Assembly: GCA_027486415.1 (NCBI GenBank) | Contig: JAIXPC010000002.1 | Coordinates: 868,001-932,000, forward strand | Direction of reading: 5' to 3' | From: Sphingomonadales bacterium | GTDB lineage: Bacteria > Pseudomonadota > Alphaproteobacteria > Sphingomonadales > Sphingomonadaceae | Length of the DNA stretch: 64,000 bases | In this document: piece after piece, positions 8,075-16,766 of the stretch | Position numbering within the stretch: position 1 is the stretch's first letter | How the letters are laid out: the number at the start of each line of letters is the position of its first letter | The notes under the pieces: generated by a model | The model's database searches: none | The model's input: the letters and a program-made list of their open reading frames with translations, nothing else | Told to the model about the DNA's origin: nothing | Made by a program: the position numbers and the translations under genes

Positions 8075-9199
8075 ATGGCCGGGCCGCTGCAGGGTATCAG
8101 GATCATCGAACTGGCCGGGATCGGGCCGGGGCCGTTTGCCGGCATGATGCTGGCCGATCACGGGGCGGAGGTGATCCGCGTCGATCGCCCCGGCGCGCGC
8201 ATCGATGCCCGTGATCCGCTGCTGCGCGGCCGGCGGGTGATCGGCGTCGATCTGAAGAGCGCCGAAGGCAAGGCGCTGGTGCTCGATCTGGTGAAATCCG
8301 CCGATGCGCTGTTCGAAGGCTTCCGCCCCGGCGTGACCGAGCGGCTGGGCCTGGGCCCGGCGGAGTGTCACGCCGTCAACCCGCGCCTGGTCTATGGCCG
8401 CATGACCGGCTGGGGCCAGTTCGGGCCCTATGCCAATGCCGCCGGGCACGACATCAACTATATCGCGCTCGCCGGTGCGCTGCACGCCTATGGTCGCGCT
8501 GGCGACAAGCCGACGCCGCCGATCAACATGGTCGGTGATTTCGGCGGCGGCGGCATGATGCTGGCATTCGGCATGGTTTCGGCACTGCTGCACGCGAAAA
8601 CCACCGGGCAGGGTCAGGTGATCGATTGCGCCATGACCGATGGTGCCGCCGCGCTGATGGCGATGATCTGGGGTTTCCGCGCCAACGGCATCTGGAAGGA
8701 CGAGCGCGGCGTCAACCTGCTCGATACCGGCGCGCACATGTATGACACCTATGAATGTGCCGACGGCAAGTGGATCAGCATCGGCAGCCTGGAACCGCAA
8801 TTCTATGCGCTGTTGCTGGAAAAGACCGGCCTGAAGGACGATGCGGGCTTTGCGAACCAGATGAACAGCGCGAACTGGCCGGCGCTGAAGGAGCGGCTGA
8901 CCGCCCTGTTCAAGACGCGCACCCGCGACGAATGGTGTGCCGACATGGAAATGACCGACGTGTGCTTTGCGCCCGTGCTGTCGATGAGCGAGGCGCCGCA
9001 CCACCCGCACAACGCCGCGAGGCGCACCTTCGTGGAGGCTGACGGCGTGATGCAGCCGGCCCCGGCCCCGCGCTATTCGGCGACGGTGACCGATGCGCCG
9101 CGCATGACGAGGGCCGCCGATACCGATGCGATCCTGGCCGAACTGGGCTATGGCGCGGACAAGGTGGCAGCGCTGAAGGCCGGCGGCACGGTGAAGTGA
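8075..9199 (+). CDS. CaiB/BaiF family CoA-transferase (alpha-methylacyl-CoA racemase-like)
   Basis: The 374-residue family III CoA-transferase fold shows GIRIIELAGIGPGPFAGMMLADHGAEVIRVDRP at its N terminus, the signature of AMACR-type racemases. It also has GMTGWGQ-like and AGHDINYIALAG segments with the catalytic Asp/His region. AMACR-type members epimerise 2-methylacyl-CoAs; others move CoA between acids. GGGGAGAG about seven bases before ATG 8075 makes it a better start than ATG 8069; the ORF-track start at 7145 is a read-through extension across the ArsC and GNAT genes. Confidence 0.93.
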   Translation: MAGPLQGIRIIELAGIGPGPFAGMMLADHGAEVIRVDRPGARIDARDPLLRGRRVIGVDLKSAEGKALVLDLVKSADALFEGFRPGVTERLGLGPAECHAVNPRLVYGRMTGWGQFGPYANAAGHDINYIALAGALHAYGRAGDKPTPPINMVGDFGGGGMMLAFGMVSALLHAKTTGQGQVIDCAMTDGAAALMAMIWGFRANGIWKDERGVNLLDTGAHMYDTYECADGKWISIGSLEPQFYALLLEKTGLKDDAGFANQMNSANWPALKERLTALFKTRTRDEWCADMEMTDVCFAPVLSMSEAPHHPHNAARRTFVEADGVMQPAPAPRYSATVTDAPRMTRAADTDAILAELGYGADKVAALKAGGTVK

Positions 9200-9248
9200 G
9201 GGGCAAAGCCCTCTCCCGCCGGGCGCAAGGGTGTCGTAAGACGGCGGC

Positions 9249-10412
9249 GTGACAACGCTCGCCCCTTACGCCACCCACTGGCAGCAGTCGCGCGGACGGC
9301 TCCACCCGGAGCCGGCGTCGGCCACGCGCAGCCCGTTCGCGCGCGATCGCGACCGCATTATCCATTCCGGCGCGTTTCGCCGGCTACGTTACAAGACGCA
9401 GGTGTTCGTCGCGCCCGATGGCGATCATTTCCGCGTGCGGCTGACGCACAGCCTGGAAGTGGCGCAGATCGCCCGCAGCCTCGCCCGCGCGCTCAACGTT
9501 GACGAGGATCTGACTGAGGCGCTGGCGCTGGCGCATGATCTGGGCCACCCGCCGTTCGGCCATAGCGGCGAGGATGCGCTGGAGGCAGTGATGGCGCCGT
9601 GGGGCGGCTTTGATCACAACGGCCATGCGCTGCGTATCGTGACGCGTCTTGAGAGCCGCTATCCGGGCTTTGATGGCCTCAACCTCAGCTGGGAAACGCT
9701 GGAAGGCCTGGCCAAGCACAATGGGCCGATCTTTGAACCCGGCTGGGCGCTGGCCGGGGTGAACGCGGCGTGGCCGCTCGATCTCGCCAGCCATGCCGGG
9801 CTGGAAGCGCAGCTGGCGGCGATTGCCGACGATATTGCCTATGACAATCACGACCTCGACGACGGTATCCGCGCCGGCCTGTTCGGGATCGAGGAGATTG
9901 CCGCCGCCGTGCCCTTCGTCGCCGATTGCTGGGCCGCCGTCACGCGGCGCTGGCCGGGCGTTTCGGCGCGGCGGCGGCTGGTGCCCGAGCTGGTGCGCGA
10001 ACAGATCGGGCGGATGGTGGCCGACCTGCTGACGACGACGCGTGCCGGCCTGGCGGGCATGGACTCGGTTGATGACGTGCGCCGCTGTGGCCGCACGCTG
10101 GCGCGGCTTTCCGACGGGCTGGCGGCCGAGGTGCGGGTGCTGAAGGCCTATTTGCGTGAGCATATGTATCGCGCGCCGCAGGTGGCGCGGCTGCGCGATC
10201 CGTCGGAAGAGGTGGTGAAGGGCCTGTTTGCCCGGCTGCATGGCGATCCGGCGCTGTTGCCCGGCGACTGGGCGGCGACCTGCCCAACCGATGAACCGGG
10301 CCGCGCCCGCCACGTTGGTGATTTCGTGGCTGGCATGACCGATCGTTACGCGCTGCGTTTGTATGAGCAACTGGTGGGGCCATCGCCCCTGCCGCGGGAG
10401 ATGGTGACATGA
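9249..10412 (+). CDS. dgt: Deoxyguanosinetriphosphate triphosphohydrolase-like HD protein
   Basis: The 387-residue HD-domain dNTPase starts at GTG. It shows the family opening SPFARDRDRIIHSGAFRRLRYKTQVFV, the HD metal motifs (LTHSLEVAQIAR and ALAHDLGHPPFGHSGEDAL) and the later AYDNHDLDDG segment. It hydrolyses dNTPs (typically dGTP) to deoxynucleoside and triphosphate, controlling pool size. Its stop overlaps the start of the next gene by four bases (ATGA), so the downstream serine hydrolase is probably translationally coupled to it. Confidence 0.95.
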   Translation: MTTLAPYATHWQQSRGRLHPEPASATRSPFARDRDRIIHSGAFRRLRYKTQVFVAPDGDHFRVRLTHSLEVAQIARSLARALNVDEDLTEALALAHDLGHPPFGHSGEDALEAVMAPWGGFDHNGHALRIVTRLESRYPGFDGLNLSWETLEGLAKHNGPIFEPGWALAGVNAAWPLDLASHAGLEAQLAAIADDIAYDNHDLDDGIRAGLFGIEEIAAAVPFVADCWAAVTRRWPGVSARRRLVPELVREQIGRMVADLLTTTRAGLAGMDSVDDVRRCGRTLARLSDGLAAEVRVLKAYLREHMYRAPQVARLRDPSEEVVKGLFARLHGDPALLPGDWAATCPTDEPGRARHVGDFVAGMTDRYALRLYEQLVGPSPLPREMVT

Positions 10413-11542
10413 GTGAGGTGCAGGGGTTCGTTGATCCGCGCTTTGAAGGGGTGCGGACGGCATTTGCAGCAGCGCTGGAGCGCGGCGACGATATCGGCGC
10501 GAGCTTTGCCGCCACCATCAACGGCGAACCGGTGATCGACCTGTGGGGCGGTTTCGCCGATGCGGAACGGACGCGGCCCTGGGAGAAAGACACGATCGTC
10601 AACGTCTATTCCACCACCAAGACGATGTGTGCGCTGACGGCGCTGTGGGTGGCGGATCAGGGCGAACTCGATTTCGGCCAGCGCGTGGCGCATTACTGGC
10701 CGGAGTTTGCGGCGGCCGGCAAGGCGGACGTGACGGTGGCGCAGTTGATGAGCCATTCCGCCGGCCTGTCGGGCTTTGCCGAACCGATGCAGCCGGATGA
10801 CCTGTATGACTGGGATCTGGTGTGTAGTCGGCTGGCGGCACAGGAGCCGTTCTGGGCGCCCGGCACCGCGCCGGGCTATCACGCCGTCACCCAGGGCTAT
10901 CTGGTGGGCGAAGTGGTGCGGCGCATCACCGGCAAATCGCTGGGGACGGTGTTTGCCGAGCAATTGGCCGGGCCGCTGGGCGCTGATTTCCACATCGGGC
11001 TGGACGCCGCCCACGATGGCCGCGTGGCCGATCTGGTGCCGCCGCCGCAGGGCGCCAGCATCAGCGACGGGCCGCAATCGCCGCTGGCGAAGAACATGGC
11101 GACCAACCCGCCCATCAATCCCGCCGATACGCGCACGCGCGGCTGGCGCGGGGCGGAAATCCCGGCGGCAAACGGCCAAGGCAATGCCCGCAGCGTCGCG
11201 GCCGTGCAGACGCTGATGGCCAATGGCGGCGTCGCCGGTGGCAAGCGGCTGCTGTCGGAAGCCGGGGTGCTGAAGGCGCTGGAGCTGCAGATCGAGGGGC
11301 AGGACCAGGTGCTGAACATGCCGGTGCGTTATGGCATGGGCTACGGCCTGCCCGGCCCGATGCGGCCACTGCCCAACCCCAACACCGTGTTCTGGGGCGG
11401 TTATGGCGGCAGCCTGGTGGTGTGCGACATGGATGCCCGCCTGTGCATGGCCTATGCGATGAACAAGATGGCCGGCACCACCGTGGGTGACATGCGCGCC
11501 GGGATGCTGATGGCCGGCGTGTGGGGGAGCCTGATGGCATGA
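10409..11542 (+). CDS. Serine hydrolase, class C beta-lactamase/esterase family
   Basis: The 377-residue protein has the S-x-x-K nucleophile motif STTK (S68, K71) in VYSTTKTMCAL. A YHAVTQGY segment is typical of family VIII (EstB-like) esterases, and LMSHSAGL is also present. No signal peptide is visible, so it should be cytoplasmic, unlike true beta-lactamases. It overlaps dgt upstream and the next serine hydrolase gene downstream by four bases each, forming a tight three-gene operon. It likely hydrolyses short-chain esters; substrate unknown. Confidence 0.93.
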   Translation: MSEVQGFVDPRFEGVRTAFAAALERGDDIGASFAATINGEPVIDLWGGFADAERTRPWEKDTIVNVYSTTKTMCALTALWVADQGELDFGQRVAHYWPEFAAAGKADVTVAQLMSHSAGLSGFAEPMQPDDLYDWDLVCSRLAAQEPFWAPGTAPGYHAVTQGYLVGEVVRRITGKSLGTVFAEQLAGPLGADFHIGLDAAHDGRVADLVPPPQGASISDGPQSPLAKNMATNPPINPADTRTRGWRGAEIPAANGQGNARSVAAVQTLMANGGVAGGKRLLSEAGVLKALELQIEGQDQVLNMPVRYGMGYGLPGPMRPLPNPNTVFWGGYGGSLVVCDMDARLCMAYAMNKMAGTTVGDMRAGMLMAGVWGSLMA

Positions 11543-12933
11543 AGCGCGCCCTGATTGCCCTGGCGCTGCTGGCCGCGCCGGCAGCCGCGCAAAACGCGCC
11601 CGATCCGCACCGGCTGGCGCTGGCGGCGGGATACAAGGCGGCGTTCCTGTGTTCGGGGCGCTGGAATGCCGGGCAGGGCGTGGACGCCATCACCCGTGAT
11701 GATCTGACCGGCATCTACCGCGAGTATCAGGATCTGATCGTCGAACTGCCGGCGACGATCGACGAAGCCGCGCGAACCGTTTCGGTGAAAATGCCGGGAT
11801 CGCTGCCGCCGCGCGTGGCGGTATGGCGACCGTTGCTGGGCTGCGCGCAGCTGCCGCCCGGCGCAGGGGAGGCTGCGGCGGCCGCCGTGCCGCGCCTGAC
11901 GCCTGATCTGGTGAAGCCCGATCTGGCGGTGACGGATGCGCGGGCCTGGCCGCTGGGCGATGCTGGCGCGGTGCAGCCGGTGAAGGATCGCCGCACGCGC
12001 GCCGCGCTGGACGGCGTGGTGGCCCAGGCCTTCACCGATGCCTTCCGAAGCGACAAGACGACGGCAGTGATAGTGATCCGCGGCGGGCGGATCATTGCGG
12101 AGCGGTATCGCGACGGCTGGACGATGCACACGCCGCAGCGCACCTGGAGCGTGGCAAAATCGCTGACGGCAACGCTGGTCGGCCGCGCCGTGCAGATGGG
12201 CATGGTGGACGTGACGCAGCCCGCCCCGGTGCCGGGCTGGAGCGCGCCGGGCGATCCGCGCGCGGCCATCACGTGGAGCCAGCTGCTGCGGATGAACAGC
12301 GGGCTGTGGACGGCGGGGCCGGGCAACCGCACCGATGAAGCCTATCTGGGTGGTGCCATGGTGGCGCAGACCGCCGCTACCATGCCGCTGGAACATGCGC
12401 CCGGCAGCCATTTCAATTACAGCAATAACGACATCATGCTGGCGGCGCTGGCGCTGTCACGGCGGCTGGGGCCGAGTGCGCTGGCCTTTCCCTTCACGGA
12501 ACTGCTGTGGAAGACCGGCATGACCCGCACGACGCCGGAAACCGATTGGCGCGGCGATTTCATCCTGTCGAGCCAGGTGTGGATGACGGCGCGTGACCTC
12601 GCCCGGCTGGCGCTGCTGTATCGCGATGGCGGCAAGGCGGGTGGGGAGCAGTTGCTGCCGCCGGACTGGCCGGCATTCGTGGAGCGCGCCGATGCCACCC
12701 AGCCTGCCGCTGGTCCCGGCTATGGCGCCGGTTTCTGGCGCTGGGGCGGGGCCGCCGGGCTGCCCGCCGGCACCTACGCAATGAACGGCAATCGTGGCCA
12801 ATATGCGGTGATTGTGCCGGCACATGACATCATCGTGATCCGGCGCGGTTTCGATCACCTGGGTGCGGCCTTCGATATGCCGCGCTTTGCGGCTGCGGTG
12901 GTGCAGGCGGTGACGGCGCGGAACAAGAAATAA
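11539..12933 (+). CDS. Exported serine hydrolase (beta-lactamase-fold)
   Basis: The 464-residue protein starts at ATG 11539, which overlaps the previous stop (ATGA) and is preceded by GGGGAG. The start gives a clean signal peptide (RALIALALLAAPAAAQ). A roughly 170-residue N-terminal segment with no recognised domain precedes the catalytic domain. That domain has S204-V-A-K207 (TWSVAKSLTATL) and Y294-S-N296 (HFNYSNNDI), the S-x-x-K and Y-x-N motifs of penicillin-binding-type hydrolases. It is a periplasmic partner of the cytoplasmic hydrolase encoded just upstream; the two are different subfamilies rather than a recent duplication. Confidence 0.92.
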   Translation: MKRALIALALLAAPAAAQNAPDPHRLALAAGYKAAFLCSGRWNAGQGVDAITRDDLTGIYREYQDLIVELPATIDEAARTVSVKMPGSLPPRVAVWRPLLGCAQLPPGAGEAAAAAVPRLTPDLVKPDLAVTDARAWPLGDAGAVQPVKDRRTRAALDGVVAQAFTDAFRSDKTTAVIVIRGGRIIAERYRDGWTMHTPQRTWSVAKSLTATLVGRAVQMGMVDVTQPAPVPGWSAPGDPRAAITWSQLLRMNSGLWTAGPGNRTDEAYLGGAMVAQTAATMPLEHAPGSHFNYSNNDIMLAALALSRRLGPSALAFPFTELLWKTGMTRTTPETDWRGDFILSSQVWMTARDLARLALLYRDGGKAGGEQLLPPDWPAFVERADATQPAAGPGYGAGFWRWGGAAGLPAGTYAMNGNRGQYAVIVPAHDIIVIRRGFDHLGAAFDMPRFAAAVVQAVTARNKK

Positions 12934-12953
12934 CCAAATAGGCACATTAATGC

Positions 12954-12982
12954 TTGACTAGCGTAACGCTATTGGTTATAGA
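12954..12982 (+). promoter_or_regulatory. Near-consensus sigma70 promoter with embedded palindrome, upstream of the GTA-like operon
   Basis: TTGACT at 12954 and TATAGA at 12977 are separated by exactly 17 bp. The spacer contains TAGCG-TAA-CGCTA, an inverted repeat covering most of the space between the boxes. The transcription start would fall about 68 bp before the first GTA-like gene. Such a strong promoter is rare in this GC-rich background, and an operator inside it implies repression by a dimeric DNA-binding protein not encoded in this window. Confidence 0.7.
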
Positions 12983-13056
12983 TTCGGCATGGTCGCAAAA
13001 GACCGCCCGCATCAAGGGTGGCGGCGGCATCTGATCCCCCCAGCGGGAGAGAGTTC

Positions 13057-13539
13057 ATGCCTTTCGAAGACGCGCCGGTGGCGAAGCTGCCGCGGTATCG
13101 CCATCGCCCCGGTTCACGGCTGGCGGTGAAGATGATCGGCCGTCGCAAGGATCGGCTGGCCTTTCTGGAGCAGCTGGCGCGCTGCGGCGATCCCGCCGTG
13201 GCTGCCGATCAGGCGGGTCTGCCGCTGTTCGAAGCCTTCCGCTATCGCGATGCCGACCCGAATTTCGGTGCGGAATGGCAGGCGGCGGTGAACTATGCCT
13301 GGGAACGGGTGGAAAGCCGCGTTCTCGCCGCCCTGCTGGGCCAGTTGGCAGACGGCGAAGTGCCTGCGGCGGTGGGCAATGGTGCCGGGCAGATCGATAC
13401 CAGGCTGGCGCTGGCTATCGTCAATCGCCGCGAAAAGCCGGTGGCGGTGACCGGCGGACGCCCCGCCGATGGCGCCGGCGCCGCGCGGCTGAGGGCCGAA
13501 CTTCGCGCCCTTGCTGGCCTGACTGACACCAAGAAATAA
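13057..13539 (+). CDS. GTA gp1-like protein, probable small terminase subunit
   Basis: The 160-residue protein carries a homeodomain-like helix-turn-helix reading LEQLARCGDPAVAADQAGLPLFEAFRYRDADPNFGAEWQAA. This is the layout seen in small terminase subunits that bind DNA and feed the packaging motor. It is the first gene of the operon and lies just before TerL, where gp1 (TerS) sits in Rhodobacter GTA. GGGAGAGAG about seven bases before ATG 13057 fixes the start; the ORF-track GTG at 13018 is less likely. Function rests on position and fold pattern, not on a strong motif. Confidence 0.8.
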   Translation: MPFEDAPVAKLPRYRHRPGSRLAVKMIGRRKDRLAFLEQLARCGDPAVAADQAGLPLFEAFRYRDADPNFGAEWQAAVNYAWERVESRVLAALLGQLADGEVPAAVGNGAGQIDTRLALAIVNRREKPVAVTGGRPADGAGAARLRAELRALAGLTDTKK

Positions 13540-13602
13540 CCGTTCCGGCACGTCCGGTCCCTGTTCCCACACGCCTGTGCGGCGTGAACGGAGACGACTG
13601 CC

Positions 13603-14916
13603 ATGACGGTTTCGCCCGACGACATCCCGCTGATCGAGATCTTCCGGCGCCTGTCGCCCGCCCGCCGCCAGAGTTTCCTGCGCCGTTTTGGCGAGGATCT
13701 GGTGCTGGACACCTTCATGGGCTCGGCCAGCCTCAGGCTCGCGCAGCGGCCGCCGGCGGGGGAATGGAGCATCTGGGTGATCCTGGCCGGGCGCGGATTT
13801 GGCAAGACGCACGCCGGGGCGGAATGGGTGCATGCCCGTGCCGCCGGCAACCGGCCGCGCCGCATTGCGCTGGTGGCGCCGACGCTGGACGTGGCGCGCG
13901 CGGTGATGGTGGAGGGGGAATCCGGCCTGATGGCGCGGCTGCCGCCGGGCCAACGCCTGATCTGGCACCCCAGCACCAAGCTGCTGAAATGGTCGAACGG
14001 CAGCGAGGCCCGGCTCTATTCCGGGGCAGAGCCTGACGGCCTGCGCGGCGGCCAGTTCGATTATGCCTGGGGCGATGAATTCGCCCATTGGCCGGGGGGT
14101 GAGGACACGCTGATGAACCTCAGGATGGCGACCCGGCTGGGGACCCTGCCGCAGATGCTGCTGACCACGACGCCGCTGCCGCTGGCCTGGTTGAAGGCGC
14201 TGATTGCCGAGCCGGACGTGGTGATCACGCGCGGCGGCACCGAAGACAATGCTGCCCATCTGCCAAGAACCTATCTGGCACGCTTGCAGCGGCGCTTTGG
14301 TGGCACAGCGACGGGCCGGCAGGAACTGGCAGGGGAAATTGTCGAGGATCTGGAAGGCGCGCTGTGGACGCGCGCCCTGATTGATCGCCAGCGGGTGATC
14401 ACGGCGCCCGCGCCGGTGCGGGTGGTGGTGGGCGTTGATCCGCCGGCCGGTGCGGGCACCTGCGGGATCGTCGTCGCGGCGCTGGCCGGCGACGGCCATG
14501 CCTATGTGCTGGATGATGCGAGTGTGAGCGGCCAGCGCCCGGAACAATGGGCGCGGGCCGTGGTGAAGGCCGCCGATCGCTGGCAGGCGGACCGGGTGAT
14601 TGCCGAGGTCAACCAGGGCGGTGCGATGGTGACGGCGATGCTGAAATCGGTCGATGCCGCATTGCCGGTGCAACCCGTGCACGCGGCGCGCGGCAAGGTC
14701 GCCAGGGCCGAACCGGTGGCCGCGCTCTATGGCGAGGGGCGGGTGTTTCATGCCGGCGTGTTTCCGGCGCTGGAAGATCAGTTGTGCGGCCTGTTGAACG
14801 ATGGCCGCTTTGCCGGACCGAGCGCGTCGCCCGACCGCGCCGATGCCGCGGTGTGGGCGCTGACCGCGCTCCTGCTGGGAGCGCGCGCCGCGCAGCCCGG
14901 CATCCGCAAACTTTGA
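13603..14916 (+). CDS. Large terminase subunit (GTA gp2-like, DNA-packaging ATPase/nuclease)
   Basis: The 437-residue motor protein has a Walker A motif GRGFGKT (residues 63-69, K68) and a Walker B region with the catalytic acid at FDYAWGDEF (D158/E159). A C-terminal RNase H-like nuclease domain begins around VVVGVDPPAG, with a later SPDRADAAVWAL acid. It translocates DNA into proheads using ATP and cuts it headful-style. Length is normal for GTA TerL. GGAG precedes the ATG. It is the best diagnostic gene for placing this cluster among GTAs by phylogeny. Confidence 0.96.
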   Translation: MTVSPDDIPLIEIFRRLSPARRQSFLRRFGEDLVLDTFMGSASLRLAQRPPAGEWSIWVILAGRGFGKTHAGAEWVHARAAGNRPRRIALVAPTLDVARAVMVEGESGLMARLPPGQRLIWHPSTKLLKWSNGSEARLYSGAEPDGLRGGQFDYAWGDEFAHWPGGEDTLMNLRMATRLGTLPQMLLTTTPLPLAWLKALIAEPDVVITRGGTEDNAAHLPRTYLARLQRRFGGTATGRQELAGEIVEDLEGALWTRALIDRQRVITAPAPVRVVVGVDPPAGAGTCGIVVAALAGDGHAYVLDDASVSGQRPEQWARAVVKAADRWQADRVIAEVNQGGAMVTAMLKSVDAALPVQPVHAARGKVARAEPVAALYGEGRVFHAGVFPALEDQLCGLLNDGRFAGPSASPDRADAAVWALTALLLGARAAQPGIRKL

Positions 14917-14935
14917 ACCTGAAAGGTTAGATGCC

Positions 14936-16057
14936 ATGCGATTGCCGTTTGTGCGGACGAAGTCCGTCGCGCCTGCTTCTGGCCCGCGCATTCCGAGCTG
15001 GGCGACGCCGCTGCGCGATGAGCCCGCCGGCTATGCCGGGCAGGTGCAGGCGGCGTTCCTGGCCAACCCGGTGGCGGCGCGCGCCATCCGCATGATCACC
15101 GAAAATGCCGGCAGCGCGCCGGTGGTCAGCACGCCGGCCGGGCATCCCGCCGTGGAACTGCTCCGCAGCTGCGGCTTTGGCGCCTCTGGCCCCGGTCTGC
15201 TGGAGACCCTGGCCGGGCATATGTTGCTGCACGGCAACGCCTTTGTGGACGTGGCCGTGGGCCATGATGGCCTGCCGGCGGCGCTGTTTGCGCTGCGCCC
15301 GGAACGGGTGAGCATCGAGGTTGATGACGAGGGCTGGCCAGCGACCCACGTCTATCGCGCTGGCTCTGCCGTCAGGCGTTATCCGGTGGGCGGCGACGGG
15401 GGTCTGCTCCACATCCGCAGTTTCCATCCGACCGATGATCATCATGGCGCCGGCTGCCTGGGCGCTGCGGCGAGCGCGGTGGCAGTGCACAACGCGGCGA
15501 CGACATGGAACAAGGCGCTGCTTGACAACGCGGCGCGGCCCAGTGGGGCCCTTGTGTACCAGCCTGGTGACGGATCGACGCTGAGCCCGGATCAGTACAG
15601 CCGCCTCCGGACGGAGATGGAGGCCGCCTTTGCCGGCGCGGCCAACGCCGGGCGGCCGATGCTGCTGGAAGGCGGATTGAGCTGGCAGGCGTTGAGCCTC
15701 TCACCCGCCGAGATGGATTTTGCCGGCATGCGGGAGGCGGCGGCGCGCGACATCGCGCTGGCGCTGGGCGTGCCGCCGCTGCTGCTGGGCCTGAAGGGTG
15801 ACAACACCTTTGCCAATTACCGCGAGGCCAATGTTGCGCTGTGGCGGCTGACCCTGCTGCCGCTGCTGGCCCGCCTGCTGGGGGCGCTTTCGGCGCATCT
15901 GCAGTGGTGGTGGCCCGGCCTTTCCCTGCGTGTCGATCGCGATGCGGTGCCGGCGCTTTCGGAAGATCGCGAACGGCTGTGGGCGCAGGTGAGCGGGGCG
16001 GATTTCCTCGATCCGGCCGAAAAGCGGCGGATCCTCGGGCTGGAGGACGGACAATGA
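14936..16057 (+). CDS. Phage portal protein, HK97 family (GTA gp3-like)
   Basis: The 373-residue protein has the core features of HK97-type portals: NPVAARAIRMITENAGSAPV near the start, LLETLAGHMLLHGNAFVDV, a crown/stem region and PPLLLGLKGDNTFANYREANVALWRLTLLPLL. It forms the dodecameric ring through which DNA enters and to which the tail connectors attach. It follows TerL by 19 bp, and its stop overlaps the next ATG by four bases. Confidence 0.95.
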   Translation: MRLPFVRTKSVAPASGPRIPSWATPLRDEPAGYAGQVQAAFLANPVAARAIRMITENAGSAPVVSTPAGHPAVELLRSCGFGASGPGLLETLAGHMLLHGNAFVDVAVGHDGLPAALFALRPERVSIEVDDEGWPATHVYRAGSAVRRYPVGGDGGLLHIRSFHPTDDHHGAGCLGAAASAVAVHNAATTWNKALLDNAARPSGALVYQPGDGSTLSPDQYSRLRTEMEAAFAGAANAGRPMLLEGGLSWQALSLSPAEMDFAGMREAAARDIALALGVPPLLLGLKGDNTFANYREANVALWRLTLLPLLARLLGALSAHLQWWWPGLSLRVDRDAVPALSEDRERLWAQVSGADFLDPAEKRRILGLEDGQ

Positions 16058-16359
16058 CCGGTATCCTGGAAGGGCTGTTGGCGCAGGCCGAAGCACAGGG
16101 CGCGGCGCGCGTGACGTTGCAGGCCATCGTGGAGGAGGGCGCCGAAGCCGGGGCCGAGCGCGCCCTGAAGCGGCTGGGCCTGATGGACGAGCGCGCCGGC
16201 GATGATGTGCGCGAACTGCGCCAGCTGGTGCAGGGCTGGCGCGACATCAAGAAATCGGCGCTGCGGTCCCTCGTCGGTTGGGCGTCGCGCACGGTGGTGG
16301 CGCTGCTGTTGCTGGGGCTGAGTTTCAAGCTGGGCCTGTTGCAGGGTGGTCGGCCATGA
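16054..16359 (+). CDS. DUF6127 family small membrane-associated GTA protein
   Basis: This 101-residue protein has a helical, charged N-terminal half (LEGLLAQAEAQGAARVTLQAIVEEGAEAGAERALKRLGL). A single hydrophobic segment near the C terminus (ASRTVVALLLLGLSFKLGLL) could span or dock at the membrane. A DUF6127-type gene between portal and protease is characteristic of sphingomonad GTA clusters. It overlaps the portal stop by four bases and the protease start by four. Role unknown; connecting particle assembly to the membrane is one possibility. Confidence 0.82.
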   Translation: MTGILEGLLAQAEAQGAARVTLQAIVEEGAEAGAERALKRLGLMDERAGDDVRELRQLVQGWRDIKKSALRSLVGWASRTVVALLLLGLSFKLGLLQGGRP

Positions 16360-16766
16360 GCGCGCTGCGGATCGCCGGCTATGCGTCGGTGTTCGCGCTG
16401 CCCGATGCCAGCGGCGACGTGGTGATGCCCGGTGCCTTTGCGGGCGCTGCGGCCCCGGTGCCGCTGCTGTGGCAGCATCAGCCCCACGAACCGATCGGGT
16501 TCGTCGACAGCCTGGCAGAGGATGCACGCGGCCTCAGGATCACCGCCACCATCGTTGATGAAGGCCGCGGCGGGCAGGCGGCGGCGCTGGTGCGGGCCGG
16601 CGCGATGACGGGATTGAGCTTTGGATACCGGGTCAAGGCCGCCAGCCCGGCCCGGGGTGGCCGCCGCCTGGAGCGGATCGAACTGGTTGAGGTGTCACTG
16701 GTGACCTTCCCGATGCAGCGGGAGGCACGGGTGCTGGGCTGGCAAGAGGAGCAGACGCATGGTTGA
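16356..16766 (+). CDS. HK97 family prohead protease (GTA gp4-like)
   Basis: The 136-residue serine protease of the herpesvirus-assemblin fold begins LRIAGYASVFALPDASGDVVMPGAF. It carries the catalytic His in LLWQHQPHEPIG and the Ser in TGLSFGYRV. It normally removes the scaffold-like N-terminal domain of the major capsid protein during maturation. ATG 16356 overlaps the previous stop (ATGA); the ORF-track start at 16278 lies inside the previous gene. It overlaps the capsid start by 8 bp. Confidence 0.94.
   Translation: MSALRIAGYASVFALPDASGDVVMPGAFAGAAAPVPLLWQHQPHEPIGFVDSLAEDARGLRITATIVDEGRGGQAAALVRAGAMTGLSFGYRVKAASPARGGRRLERIELVEVSLVTFPMQREARVLGWQEEQTHG

Noticed and set aside
13114-14991. 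625-residue minus-strand ORF across the terminase genes
   Set aside because: Antisense shadow of TerS/TerL, low-complexity Arg/His/Gly composition.
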